Origin: JAGOTP01 sp964443315
GTDB lineage: Bacteria; Patescibacteriota; Patescibacteriia; 2-12-FULL-60-25
DNA length: 49,311 bases
Reading direction: 5' to 3'
Assembly (NCBI GenBank): GCA_964443315.1
Contig: CAYUCP010000001.1
Span: 1-49,311 of the forward strand
The stretch's first letter is position 1; each line of letters starts with the position of its first letter. This document shows positions 7,742-16,136 of this stretch, piece by piece. The translations under genes and the position numbers were made by a program. A model generated the notes under the pieces. That model was not told the origin of the DNA, searched no databases, and saw only the letters and a list, made by a program, of their open reading frames with translations.

Positions 7742-8164
7742 ATGATCGATCGGACAACGCGGACACACTTCGTCAACGCCGTCGCGACACTGCTTGCGGC
7801 GCGCGAGCTGGGCATGATCCCCCGCGAGCTCAAGGGGGAGCCTCGCTTCCCCCTCACCGAAGCGAACCGGATCGCCGACAAACTCACCATCTCCGGCAAT
7901 CCCGGAACGGCAGAGCAGGTGACGGTGCGGCTGCCGGAGCAGGGACTCGAGTTCCGGATGAACCGTCGGAACGCCAAGCCGCCGCGGGAGGGATCGCTCA
8001 ACTTCGTCGAGTGCGTGGTGATGCTCGTGCTCTCGGAGTGCGGCTGGAAGCTGCCGTTCCCGATCATCATCACGGACGGTGGTTACCAAGTGTCGGCAGT
8101 GAAGGGCGGGCTCGTCTCGCTCGGTAGCCGCACCACGTCGGAAGCGAGCGCCATGAGTGCGTGA
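7742..8164 (+). CDS. Unknown GC-rich accessory protein
   Basis: 140 aa, ATG start with AGGAAGG 6-7 nt upstream. Soluble and basic in the middle (FRMNRRNAKPPREG), with a hydrophobic beta-like segment (FVECVVMLVLSECG) and a C-terminal KLPFPIIITDGGYQVSAVKGG stretch. No family recognised. A monocistronic unit between its own promoter and the hairpin at 8211, pointing toward uvrB, which ends on the other strand. GC-rich, like the pair at 6344-7567; the three genes form one accessory island. Confidence 0.65.
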   Translation: MIDRTTRTHFVNAVATLLAARELGMIPRELKGEPRFPLTEANRIADKLTISGNPGTAEQVTVRLPEQGLEFRMNRRNAKPPREGSLNFVECVVMLVLSECGWKLPFPIIITDGGYQVSAVKGGLVSLGSRTTSEASAMSA

Positions 8165-8210
8165 GCAAAGAGGAGAAGCGGCGCGTGATACTTGCGCACC
8201 GCACGGCGCT

Positions 8211-8238
8211 GGGACCTGGCCGTACTCAAACAGGTCCC
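8211..8238 (+). terminator. Hairpin between the 140-aa gene and uvrB
   Basis: GGGACCTG (8211-8218) and CAGGTCCC (8231-8238) form a perfect 8-bp stem with a 12-nt loop between two convergent genes. There is no strong U tract on either strand, although a T-rich TTCGTCGTATCT follows on the plus strand. Confidence 0.5.
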
Positions 8239-8268
8239 TTCGTCGTATCTAAAGATAATAATAAAATA

Positions 8269-10356
8269 CTATCTCGCTCGGCCGTGGCGGACGGGGCGCT
8301 TACGTTTTTCAACAGTAGCGCGTTCTTTATCCGGCAACGGACTCCCCTTTTCACGCTTCTTGATTTCTTTCTCCAAGATTCCTAGCTCATCGCGCAAAAT
8401 CGCCGCCAACTCGAACTCTAGGTTTTTAGCCGCTTCTTTCATCTCTTTTTCCTTTTTCTTTTTGACTTCCATCAAGCTGTGTGTCTCTGCCCCAAGTTCT
8501 AGCTTCAAGATTTCTTTCACATCTTTTTCTTCTGCTGACTGAAGCCCAAGCATCTTCAAGACATCCTGATGCGCCTTACGAATCGTCTTTGGTGTAATAT
8601 TATGTTCTTTGTTATACGCTAGCTGCTTCGTACGACGACGATCTGTTTCGGCTAATGCTCGCTTCATCGAGCCCGTCATGTTGTCAGCGTACAAAATAAC
8701 TTGACCACGCACGTTACGCGCCGCACGACCGATCGTCTGAATGAGCGAGGTCTCCGAACGCAAGAAGCCTTCTTTGTCCGCATCCATAATCGCGACGAGC
8801 GCTACCTCAGGTAAGTCGAGACCCTCACGCAATAAGTTCACACCGACGATCACGTCGTACGAACCCTTTCTGAACTCAGACAAAATCTCCAAGCGCTCAA
8901 CGGTATCGATATCGCTATGCAAATAGCGCACCTTAAACGAACGCTCCTTCATGTACTCCGTCAGATCTTCAGCCATCTTCTTCGTCAGTGTCGTCACAAG
9001 TACACGCTCATCGCGATCAATCACCGGCTGCAAACGCTCGAGCAAATCCTGCACCTGACCCACATCTGAACCACTCGGCGTCACCGGTCGAATCAACACT
9101 TCCGGATCAACCAAACCCGTCGGGCGAATCACCTGTTCGACGATCTGCGAAGAGTGATCAAGCTCATACTGTCCTGGCGTCGCTGAAACAAAGATGACGT
9201 TCTTCATCTTGGCTTCCAACTCATTGAATTTGAGCGGACGGTTATCAGCAGCGGACGGCAAACGGAAACCGTGCTCAATCAACGTTTGCTTACGCGAACG
9301 ATCGCCTTCGTACATACCTCCCAACTGTGGAACCGTGACATGCGACTCATCAATCACTAATAAGAAATCCTTCGGGAAGTACGAGAATAGCGTGTCCGGC
9401 GCTTCTCCACGTGGACGACCCGACATCGGCTGTGAGTAGTTTTCAATACCGTTGCAATACCCAACGTTCTCGATCATTTCGAGGTCGTAGTGGGTACGTC
9501 GCTCTAAGCGCTCTGCTTCGAGCAATTTTCCATTCTGTTCAAAGTACTCAAGTCGTTCTTTCAACTCATCGCGAATCCGACGAATGGCCTGCTCACGTTC
9601 AGGGCCTGTTGTAATAAAATGTTTTGCTGGGAACACCCACAAATCGGGCTGCTCTTTCTCGACTTTCTTGCTCACCTGATCCATTTTCATGATGCGCTCG
9701 ACGATTCCACGCGGGGACTCGATACGATAGATCACTTCTTCGTTCGCGGGCATGAGCTCCAAGACTTCCCCACGCGCACGGAACGTTCCACGTGTGAGGT
9801 CAGCGGTTGTACGCGTAAACTGCATGGCGATCAATCGCTCCAATACCTGATCGCGCACCACATTCGAACCAAGTTCTAGGTGCAAAATCGTTTTCTCGTA
9901 CGCTTCTGGCGCACCTAAGCCGTAAATACACGAAACCGAGGCGACAATCAGCACATCCTTTCGCGTAAGCAGTGCCTGAGTCGCCGCATGACGCAAGCGA
10001 TCAATCTCTTCATTGATCATCGCCTCTTTTTCAATATAGGTATCCGTTCGCGCGATGTAGGCTTCCGGTTGATAGTAGTCGTAATAGGAAACGAAATACT
10101 CAACCGCATTATCAGGAAAGAAGGCGCGAAATTCGTTCGTGAGCTGTGCCGCGAGAGTTTTGTTGTGCGCGATTACAAGGGTTGGTTTTTGGATCGCTTG
10201 AACGACGTTGGCAACCGTGAAGGTCTTTCCTGTACCGGTGGCACCAAGCAGGGTCTGGAATCGTTCGTTTTTTTCTACACCCGCGATTAATTGCTTAATC
10301 GCTTCCGGCTGATCACCAGACGGCTTGTACGGCGCTTTCATGACGAATTGAGACAT
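8269..10356 (-). CDS. uvrB: Excinuclease ABC subunit UvrB
   Basis: 695 aa. DNA-damage verification helicase of nucleotide excision repair; needs UvrA and UvrC, which are not in the window. Walker A GATGTGKTFTV lies at about 39-49, the damage-probing beta-hairpin YYDYYQPEAYI at about 91-101, then the DE box VIDESHVTVPQ, SATPGQYE, and helicase motifs V-VI (VNLLREGLDLPEV, QTIGRAARN). The C-terminal UVR coiled-coil that binds UvrC is KEMKEAAKNLEFELAAILRDE. Full length for the family. The start is set by an unusually close promoter (6 nt), so the mRNA is probably leaderless. Confidence 0.97.
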   Translation of the reverse strand: MSQFVMKAPYKPSGDQPEAIKQLIAGVEKNERFQTLLGATGTGKTFTVANVVQAIQKPTLVIAHNKTLAAQLTNEFRAFFPDNAVEYFVSYYDYYQPEAYIARTDTYIEKEAMINEEIDRLRHAATQALLTRKDVLIVASVSCIYGLGAPEAYEKTILHLELGSNVVRDQVLERLIAMQFTRTTADLTRGTFRARGEVLELMPANEEVIYRIESPRGIVERIMKMDQVSKKVEKEQPDLWVFPAKHFITTGPEREQAIRRIRDELKERLEYFEQNGKLLEAERLERRTHYDLEMIENVGYCNGIENYSQPMSGRPRGEAPDTLFSYFPKDFLLVIDESHVTVPQLGGMYEGDRSRKQTLIEHGFRLPSAADNRPLKFNELEAKMKNVIFVSATPGQYELDHSSQIVEQVIRPTGLVDPEVLIRPVTPSGSDVGQVQDLLERLQPVIDRDERVLVTTLTKKMAEDLTEYMKERSFKVRYLHSDIDTVERLEILSEFRKGSYDVIVGVNLLREGLDLPEVALVAIMDADKEGFLRSETSLIQTIGRAARNVRGQVILYADNMTGSMKRALAETDRRRTKQLAYNKEHNITPKTIRKAHQDVLKMLGLQSAEEKDVKEILKLELGAETHSLMEVKKKKEKEMKEAAKNLEFELAAILRDELGILEKEIKKREKGSPLPDKERATVEKRKRPVRHGRAR

Positions 10357-10362
10357 AGATCC

Positions 10363-10391
10363 ATGCTACAGGGATCGTGTTAAGTCGCCAA
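10363..10391 (-). promoter_or_regulatory. Leaderless promoter of uvrB
   Basis: TTGGCG (10386-10391), 17-nt spacer, TAGCAT (10363-10368), then only 6 nt to the ATG. Transcription would begin at or next to the start codon. Confidence 0.6.
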
Positions 10392-10461
10392 TCCTGGAAT
10401 ACTGACAACAACTCCACGGACTCCGGCGACGCGCTCGAAGTGTTTTTATGGCCAGATTGGC

Positions 10462-10490
10462 TTGTTTTTTTACCCAATTTTTTCTATACT
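10462..10490 (+). promoter_or_regulatory. Leaderless promoter of dusB
   Basis: TTGTTT (10462-10467), 17-nt spacer, TATACT (10485-10490), 7 nt to ATG 10498. The ATG would be the first or second transcribed codon position. It argues against a start further upstream at 10462, which lies inside the -35 box. Confidence 0.7.
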
Positions 10491-10497
10491 CCCGCGG

Positions 10498-11454
10498 ATG
10501 ATCAAGTGGAAGGAAGTTGCGAAACCGCTCGTAGCGCTCGCTCCGATGGCAGATATGACCGATCTGCCGTTTTGTCTTATCTGCAAAGAACACAAAACAC
10601 CGATGATGTTTCGCGAGATGGTGTCGTCCGAAGCAGTGGTCCGCATGAACGAGAAGACACTTAAGATGGCTGAATCAGACGATCGTGAACGCCCACTTGT
10701 CCAACAGATCTTTGGCAGTGATCCGCACACCATGGCCGAAGCAGCGCGTATCATTGAAGAGAAATTTCACCCAGATGGAATCGATATCAACATGGGCTGT
10801 CCGGTGTATAACATCGTGCACAATTTTAACGGCGCCTCGTTGATTCGTGATCCAGAACGCGCGAGCGCGATTATCAAAGCGATGAAAGCTGCCGTGTCAG
10901 TTCCGATCAGCGTGAAAACACGTCTTGGCTGGAGCAAAGACACGGATTGTTTGGAATTCGTGAAAGTGGTGGCGGATGCGGGCGCAGAACTCATTTCACT
11001 TCATGGTCGTACCAAGGAACAAGGCTATAGCGGCGTTGCGAACTGGGATCGGGTTGGTGAAGCGCGCGCACAAGTGCCGCATATTCCCTTCCTCGTGAAT
11101 GGTGATATCACGACACCTGAACTCGCGAAGGAAGCGCTGCGTCGTTCTGGCGCCGATGGAATGCTTTTAGGCCGTGGTGCACTAGGAAATCCGTGGATCT
11201 TCCAACGGATTGAAACCTATTTAAAAACCGGTGAACTTCTCGCGGAACCAACGCTGGCAGAAAAAATTGAAACAGTGCGCAAACATGCGCGTCTTCAAAC
11301 AGAGCACTATGGCGAGCGTGGGTTAGTAAAACTTCGGAAGCATTTGCCGTGGTATTTCAAAGGCGCAAACCAATTTAAAGACTTACGAAGTCGCTTGGTG
11401 CGTATTCAAAGCTTGGCAGAACTCGAACAGATTCTAGACGAACTCGCACAATAG
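10498..11454 (+). CDS. dusB: tRNA-dihydrouridine synthase (DusB family)
   Basis: 318 aa. A flavoenzyme that reduces uridine to dihydrouridine in tRNA D loops with NAD(P)H. FMN-barrel motifs are present: APMADMTDLPF near the N-terminus, DINMGCPVYNIVHNFNG containing the catalytic Cys, SVKTRLGW, SLHGRTKEQGYSG, LVNGDI, and GADGMLLGRGALGNPWIF (phosphate binding). A C-terminal helical domain follows. Start chosen at ATG 10498, 7 nt after the -10 box. Divergent from uvrB. Confidence 0.95.
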   Translation: MIKWKEVAKPLVALAPMADMTDLPFCLICKEHKTPMMFREMVSSEAVVRMNEKTLKMAESDDRERPLVQQIFGSDPHTMAEAARIIEEKFHPDGIDINMGCPVYNIVHNFNGASLIRDPERASAIIKAMKAAVSVPISVKTRLGWSKDTDCLEFVKVVADAGAELISLHGRTKEQGYSGVANWDRVGEARAQVPHIPFLVNGDITTPELAKEALRRSGADGMLLGRGALGNPWIFQRIETYLKTGELLAEPTLAEKIETVRKHARLQTEHYGERGLVKLRKHLPWYFKGANQFKDLRSRLVRIQSLAELEQILDELAQ

Positions 11455-11459
11455 CAGAA

Positions 11460-11509
11460 CCCCGCCAATCCAGATTCGACGTTCCTCCAAACGTCGTGGA
11501 TTGACGGGG
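11460..11509. repeat. Long imperfect inverted repeat between dusB and an accessory gene
   Basis: Arms 11460-11483 and 11490-11509 pair over about 20 bp with one mismatch and one 4-nt bulge (GATT on the left arm). It lies between convergent genes, 5 nt after the dusB stop and 6 nt before the stop of the minus-strand gene. Neither strand carries a U tract. Probably a shared 3'-end structure. Confidence 0.7.
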
Positions 11510-11515
11510 CACCTC

Positions 11516-12193
11516 TCAAAGCTCGATCCCAAGGAACGTGTGATACGAGGGGAGCTTGCGACCCAGCTCCTCGAGGTACATGCACATCTGTCCTCCGTTG
11601 GTGGACAAGGTGAGATGCACCCGCATCTTCTCCTGATCTTCGTTGCTCGGATTTCGAAGGCGAAGAACGCCACCAACGGAGGTGAGCGGCACGCGATGGT
11701 CGCGGAGCCCCTTCTCCTTGAGTGCGAACTCGATCATCTCGAGCGGATGAGCCGGACGAAGACCCCGAACTCGCATCTCCACCTGAACCCGCTCGAAACA
11801 GGTCTGCGCTCCCATACAGACCAACCGAGCACGCACCCGTCGCGAAGACGGAGCGCACCCTTCGACCGCGAGCACCTGATAGCGCGACAAACGCTGCCGC
11901 AACTCGTCAGACAGACCCCTTCGCGTGCCCATATAGCTGAGCCAATCCACCCTCGGGAGCTTGATGACACGCCGGTAGGGCTTCGCAGCCGCACCAAGCT
12001 CTCGATCGAACTTGTCGAGCAGATCCGGACGCTCGAGCAGAGCCGCGGCCCCTCGGCCAGGAGAACCGTGCTTCCCTTCTGCGCCTCCCAGTGCATCGAT
12101 GAGGATGTTGTCCAGAGCTCGTTTGCAGATCACCTCCACTCCTCCAAACGCGTTGATGAGCGTTTCACGCAACTGCTGATCTTGACCCTTCAT
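11516..12193 (-). CDS. Unknown GC-rich accessory protein
   Basis: 225 aa. ATG 12193 is preferred over the upstream TTG at 12220 because a strong GAGGAGG lies 5 nt before it. Soluble, rich in Arg and Leu, with no signal peptide and no motif I recognise; strand-rich segments such as VLAVEGCAPSSRRVRARLVCMG and MRVHLTLSTNGGQMCMYLEEL suggest an alpha/beta fold. It follows the next gene upstream (12330-13391) on the same strand with a terminator-like hairpin between, so it probably has its own expression signals. GC-rich compared with dusB. Confidence 0.65.
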   Translation of the reverse strand: MKGQDQQLRETLINAFGGVEVICKRALDNILIDALGGAEGKHGSPGRGAAALLERPDLLDKFDRELGAAAKPYRRVIKLPRVDWLSYMGTRRGLSDELRQRLSRYQVLAVEGCAPSSRRVRARLVCMGAQTCFERVQVEMRVRGLRPAHPLEMIEFALKEKGLRDHRVPLTSVGGVLRLRNPSNEDQEKMRVHLTLSTNGGQMCMYLEELGRKLPSYHTFLGIEL

Positions 12194-12241
12194 CCAGCCC
12201 TCCTCGTCTAGTTGTAGCAAAGCATGCCCATAAAACGCAAT

Positions 12242-12272
12242 CGCCGGACCACTTCCTCAGGGTGGTCCGGCG
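12242..12272 (-). terminator. Strong hairpin terminator between two accessory genes
   Basis: CGCCGGACCAC (12242-12252) and GTGGTCCGGCG (12262-12272) form a perfect 11-bp stem. The minus strand continues ATTGCGTTTTATG. The plus strand has TTGTTTT after the stem, so it could stop transcription in both directions. Confidence 0.7.
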
Positions 12273-12329
12273 TTGTTTTCCTTGGGTTCCGTCCGCGCTC
12301 GGGAAAACGAGCGAACGTGGACGGGTGGG

Positions 12330-13391
12330 TCAGAACGACCCGGTGAGCACGGCCCCGACGTGGTCGGGGGCGAAACTCGGGATGAGTGCGGCGCGCGGGC
12401 GCGCGGGCGCGGTGGTGGAGGTCGACTGGCGCGGCGCGAGCAGGAACCAGGTGACGGTCCCGCCGGCCACGAGGAGCGCGGCGCCGGTGTAGAACACGAT
12501 GGCGCGGGTGCCCGCGTTCTGCGCGTCGGCCTCGGCCTGGCGCGGCCAGCCGGTGTTGGTCTCGCCGCGGTTGGCCGCGTCGAGGAGCGCGTTGTTCGCG
12601 CTCCAGTTCGTGGTCGAGACAACCCCGCCCACGAGGGCGAGGGCGCCGGCGCCCCAGAGACTGATGGGAAGCGCGTAGCCGAACGTCGAGCGACCGAGAC
12701 GCGGGTTGGGCGTCACGGTGGCCGAGTGGGTCCGACGGTAGACCTCGAGCGCCGCGTTGATGCGCGGCCGGTAGACCACCGGCACCAGCAGCTCCTCCAC
12801 GTGACCCGCCATGGTCACGTTAAGGGTGGAAGGGTCGTGGACGATCTCCCTGGTGAGCGCCGGGTTGGCGCGCACCGCGAGGAGCATCTCCCCGGTGAGG
12901 GAGAAGGTCTCGACCCGCTGGGTCGCGACCGGCGTGGCCGCCGAGGGGTTGCAGCGGTCACGCTCGGCCTCGAGCTCGGCGCGCTGGGCGCCGGTGGCCC
13001 GGGGGGCCAAGCACGAGACGATGGCACACCGGTGACCCTCGGCCGACGCACCCGCCGCCGTGAGGTACACGACGAGCTGGTTGGCTGCCTCCGGGACCGG
13101 GTTCGCCATGTAGGCGGCCCACTGCCACCGCAGGGCGGTGGCGAAGCGACCGGCGTTGAAGTCGGCCGTCGCGGAGAGCATCAGGCGCTGGTACTCGAGC
13201 CGTGCCGGACCCGTCAGGGCGGGCAGCGGTCGGTCAGCCGGCGGGAGGGTGCCGCACGCGGCGGCGATCCCACGCGCATCCGGCAGCGCCGGAGCGGTGG
13301 ACTGCGCGGTGGTAGTCGTCTGCCCGGAGGCGACGACCGACACACCGAACACGGTGAGAAACGCGAAAGTGGACAAACAGCGGCGGTTCAT
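12330..13391 (-). CDS. Secreted/membrane protein of myxobacterial style, unknown function
   Basis: 353 aa with AGGAGG 9-10 nt before the ATG. An N-terminal signal peptide (CLSTFAFLTVFGVSVVASG) is followed by a Thr/Ser/Ala-rich linker, a helical TPR-like region (about 60-110, FNAGRFATALRWQWAAYMANP), a strand-rich domain, and two C-terminal transmembrane helices near 230-252 and 292-312 separated by a polar loop. The C-terminus ends in GAVLTGSF. This signal/TPR-like/two-TM layout is common among uncharacterised myxobacterial envelope proteins, as judged from experience and not by search. Very GC-rich. No enzymatic motif. Likely acquired horizontally. Confidence 0.75.
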   Translation of the reverse strand: MNRRCLSTFAFLTVFGVSVVASGQTTTTAQSTAPALPDARGIAAACGTLPPADRPLPALTGPARLEYQRLMLSATADFNAGRFATALRWQWAAYMANPVPEAANQLVVYLTAAGASAEGHRCAIVSCLAPRATGAQRAELEAERDRCNPSAATPVATQRVETFSLTGEMLLAVRANPALTREIVHDPSTLNVTMAGHVEELLVPVVYRPRINAALEVYRRTHSATVTPNPRLGRSTFGYALPISLWGAGALALVGGVVSTTNWSANNALLDAANRGETNTGWPRQAEADAQNAGTRAIVFYTGAALLVAGGTVTWFLLAPRQSTSTTAPARPRAALIPSFAPDHVGAVLTGSF

Positions 13392-13462
13392 GACGTTGCA
13401 AACCTCCTAATCGATCGGGTGTGGTGAGACGAACGTGGGAGCACTCAACTCAGATACTCTTT

Positions 13463-13531
13463 CTCGAACTCAAGTTCGAGTCAGTCTGAGCGAATAAAAA
13501 TGCTGAATCATCTTCGTCGAACACATTCAGC
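13463..13531 (-). promoter_or_regulatory. Palindromes upstream of the 353-aa gene
   Basis: CTCGAAC-tcaa-GTTCGAG (13463-13480) is a perfect 7-bp palindrome in the presumed promoter region, a candidate operator. A second stem, GCTGAAT/ATTCAGC (13502-13531), follows and on the plus strand runs into GTCTTTTA. No convincing -35/-10 pair could be fixed here. No gene is visible in 13392-13644. Confidence 0.4.
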
Positions 13532-13561
13532 GTCTTTTATCCGCCCAGACCAACCAAAGAA

Positions 13562-13601
13562 CGAGCTAGTTCCAGGCTTTTTAAGCCTAAAAACTAACTC
13601 G
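13562..13601 (-). terminator. Terminator of the long minus-strand operon
   Basis: Nested stems CGAGCTAGTT/AACTAACTCG (9 of 10 pair) and AGGCTT/AAGCCT, 43 nt after the M23 peptidase stop. On the minus strand it is followed by TTCTTTGGTTGG. Confidence 0.6.
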
Positions 13602-13644
13602 CCACTATGGCATATTTGAATATTTTTGTCTAGATTGAGCCAAT

Positions 13645-14907
13645 TTAGTGGTCGTGATCCACCAATTCTGGCAAGAAATTCTCTGGATTTACAGGAATTC
13701 CGCCCTGACGAACCTCGAAGTGCAAGTGAGGACCCGTCGAAAGCCCCGCTCCCTGATCCCCTGGCCGACCTCCCGAATAGCCGATCACCTGACCACGTTC
13801 CACATACGTATCTGGACGAACCGCAAAGCGTGACAAGTGCGCGTAGACGGTTGCTACCCCACCCGCATGCACGACCATGATGTAGTTTCCGTATTGCTTC
13901 CCGGTACGCGTCCACGCGATGTAGCCACCAGCCGCCGCCTCCACCGGCGTACCAACCGGCGCAGGCAAGTCGATCCCCGGATGCTCAAACAGTTTTCGGA
14001 ACGGATAGGTGTTATCGTGGAAGTGCGCTGAAATCCCTCGCTGCGGAATGAGTGGCCACTGGAACAAGACATCTCCACGCGCTAACACGGTATCGGCCTG
14101 ATTCAACTGCTCACGCAAACGATCCTGAAGTTCACGAACCGACATCTGCTCTTCTTGTTGCTGACTACGAAGTTCGGCCACGATGCGTTGAAACTCAGAC
14201 TCTTTTTGTTGCGTAGTCGCGAGGAGAGACAATTTAGCCGAACGCTCCCCTTCCAACGCTAGTCGTTCCTCTGCCAACTTCGCAAGCTGCCCTTGAAGCT
14301 CTGTGCGTCGCTCATCTTGTGTCTTTCGTGTTTGCTGAAGGTTGTCTTTTGCTTCATGCAACCGCTTCGTCGCCGCCACCGTTTCTTCTTGGACCCGCTG
14401 CAATTCATCTAACTGAGAAACGTATTCAGACAATGACGAACCCGTGATCAACGCTTGAAACGGATGCACATCGTCGGCTTGGCGAATACGACGCAACAGT
14501 TCCCCTAACGCCGCTCGGCGCTTTTCGATGGCTTGCTCTTCTAATGCGATCGAGACATCCAACTGTTGAATGCGGATTGTTGTTACGTTGGCCTCTTCGG
14601 TGGTTTTTTGAAGCGCTAACTGCTTTTCTTGAATGCGGTTTTCAAGCAATGCCGCCTGGTTTTCGAGCGTCACCGATTGTGTTTCCTGTTCGCTGATACG
14701 CCTGCGATAGGCCGCAATCGTACTATCGAGCTGCTTAATCTTGGTCTGACCCTCATCAACTTGCGTCTGCAATTCATCAACCTGCGTTTGGTTCACCACC
14801 GTTTCTTCCCCAGTTTCTTGCGCATGAACCACAAAAAACGATGCCGCGAACACAACTATGCTCGCGACACATAGTGTCGACATGAAAAAGCGCTGAAAAG
14901 ACTTCAT
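13645..14907 (-). CDS. M23 (LytM) peptidase with N-terminal coiled coil, EnvC/NlpD-like
   Basis: 420 aa from ATG 14907. A signal peptide (FMSTLCVASIVVFAASFFVVHA) sends it outside. A long coiled coil (about 35-270, Gln/Glu-rich) precedes the LytM domain with HPGIDLPAPVGTPV (zinc His and Asp) and GPHLHFEVR (HxH). All zinc ligands seem intact, so it can be a peptidoglycan endopeptidase, although EnvC-like relatives often act as amidase activators. Coiled coil plus LytM points to cell separation. Last gene of the operon, 23 nt after the synthetase-like gene; a CATACT box 8 nt before the ATG could give it its own leaderless transcript. Confidence 0.92.
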   Translation of the reverse strand: MKSFQRFFMSTLCVASIVVFAASFFVVHAQETGEETVVNQTQVDELQTQVDEGQTKIKQLDSTIAAYRRRISEQETQSVTLENQAALLENRIQEKQLALQKTTEEANVTTIRIQQLDVSIALEEQAIEKRRAALGELLRRIRQADDVHPFQALITGSSLSEYVSQLDELQRVQEETVAATKRLHEAKDNLQQTRKTQDERRTELQGQLAKLAEERLALEGERSAKLSLLATTQQKESEFQRIVAELRSQQQEEQMSVRELQDRLREQLNQADTVLARGDVLFQWPLIPQRGISAHFHDNTYPFRKLFEHPGIDLPAPVGTPVEAAAGGYIAWTRTGKQYGNYIMVVHAGGVATVYAHLSRFAVRPDTYVERGQVIGYSGGRPGDQGAGLSTGPHLHFEVRQGGIPVNPENFLPELVDHDH

Positions 14908-14930
14908 CAACTGTTAGTATGCCACACGCA

Positions 14931-16136
14931 CTAGGAGAAGAGTAGATCAATGAACTGCTTTGAGTATGCGTCTGACGAAGACGTGTATGAAGGCGAAGGC
15001 ATGAGTGGAACTTCCCTAAACCACAAGTACCACTCATCCACTAAAAGTGGGATATTCCCTTTTTCAAACGCTTTTGTTAGTCGGAAGCGAAGCTTTGCCT
15101 CTTCCGCTCCCGAAGGCAGACAAAAACGGCCTGAGTATATTTTATCAATTTTTTCTTTGATGCGACCAAACTCACGCATTCCACGCTCTTGTTGTAGTAC
15201 ACCGTCTCTATAAGAAAGTGAACGAAGTAATATAAATCGAGCACAGCGTGCATCTTGTGTTGTACGAAGAAGATCACTTGGTTGTACACAGTTCCCTTTA
15301 TGTTTACTCATTGGTGCTCCGTCAGTTCCAAGCAACGTCCCATGCAAGAAAAGATCTGTCGCAGGCGGGTATCCAAATACCGCGCCGCCAATCAATGTCC
15401 TTAGGTAATGCCATTTGAGCATTCCATGGCCACTTGCACTCACAAGTACGCGAGGAGATGAAACCGGAAGAGAAAAACGCTCTTGGATCCAATAAGGATA
15501 AAAGAAGGATTGAATAATCGGATTTATCGTTCGCACTTTTCTTTTAAACTTGATATTCGCGGCAAAGACTCGTTCTTTCGTTAGCGGTAACAGATTCGTA
15601 AAGATTGTCCCTTGATGCAAAAGAGAAGGAAGGGTGTACAGCGGATACATATTTAGTTGGTTGCGCATATACCATTGACTTTCTCGCCCCTCCGCCGAAT
15701 CAAGAATACGCTGTAGAGAAAGCATGCACTCACCGGAAATCTCTTCTATCCATCCTTTTCTCTCGATTTCATTCATTACGGATGTAAGAAATGGTTCGTA
15801 CGCTGGATCTGTATCTAAGTAGATAACCGTCTCGCTTGTATTAGACGCTGGATCAACCATCACCTTTTGCCGACGAGCTTCTGCAAGACATGTTTTCGCA
15901 TATTCATGGATCTCCTCCTTTGATCCAGCGCGGTGAAATACTTCTTCAAACGTACGTTCGTATGGAAGACCATACATATTCCATGCCTCCTCGACAAAGA
16001 CAGTCCGTGTTTCTGGATACAGCCATTTCGCAATTCGCCAATACAGATGGCTCATGAGAGCCGACATCGCATTTCCGCAATGATACGTGGACTTGGGTAA
16101 ACAAGGAGTATTTAAAACGAGCAAGGATTGATTCAT
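14931..16136 (-). CDS. Free-standing class Ia aminoacyl-tRNA-synthetase-like catalytic domain
   Basis: 401 aa. The ATG at 16136 overlaps the methyltransferase stop (ATGA), fixing the start. The N-terminus NTPCLPKSTYHCGNAMSAL matches the beta-strand/HIGH region of Met/Leu/Val/Ile-type synthetases, with HCGN (19-22) in place of HIGH. VFVEEAWNMYGLPYE matches the conserved stretch that follows. Near the end, LHGTLLGTDGAPMSKHKGN with CVQPSDLL is the KMSKS loop, written MSKHK (276-280). Only about 110 residues remain, with no anticodon-binding, editing or C-terminal tRNA domain. It can be expected to bind ATP and an amino-acid-like substrate; which one, and whether tRNA is involved, cannot be read from sequence. 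Coupled to the methyltransferase and nucleotidyltransferase upstream. A truncated LeuRS/MetRS relic is less likely given the intact operon and coding frame. Confidence 0.8.
   Translation of the reverse strand: MNQSLLVLNTPCLPKSTYHCGNAMSALMSHLYWRIAKWLYPETRTVFVEEAWNMYGLPYERTFEEVFHRAGSKEEIHEYAKTCLAEARRQKVMVDPASNTSETVIYLDTDPAYEPFLTSVMNEIERKGWIEEISGECMLSLQRILDSAEGRESQWYMRNQLNMYPLYTLPSLLHQGTIFTNLLPLTKERVFAANIKFKRKVRTINPIIQSFFYPYWIQERFSLPVSSPRVLVSASGHGMLKWHYLRTLIGGAVFGYPPATDLFLHGTLLGTDGAPMSKHKGNCVQPSDLLRTTQDARCARFILLRSLSYRDGVLQQERGMREFGRIKEKIDKIYSGRFCLPSGAEEAKLRFRLTKAFEKGNIPLLVDEWYLWFREVPLMPSPSYTSSSDAYSKQFIDLLFS

Noticed and set aside
12273..13427. Long plus-strand open frame of about 380 codons
   Set aside because: Antisense to the signal-peptide protein at 12330-13391; Arg/Gly-rich translation without any domain, and no RBS.
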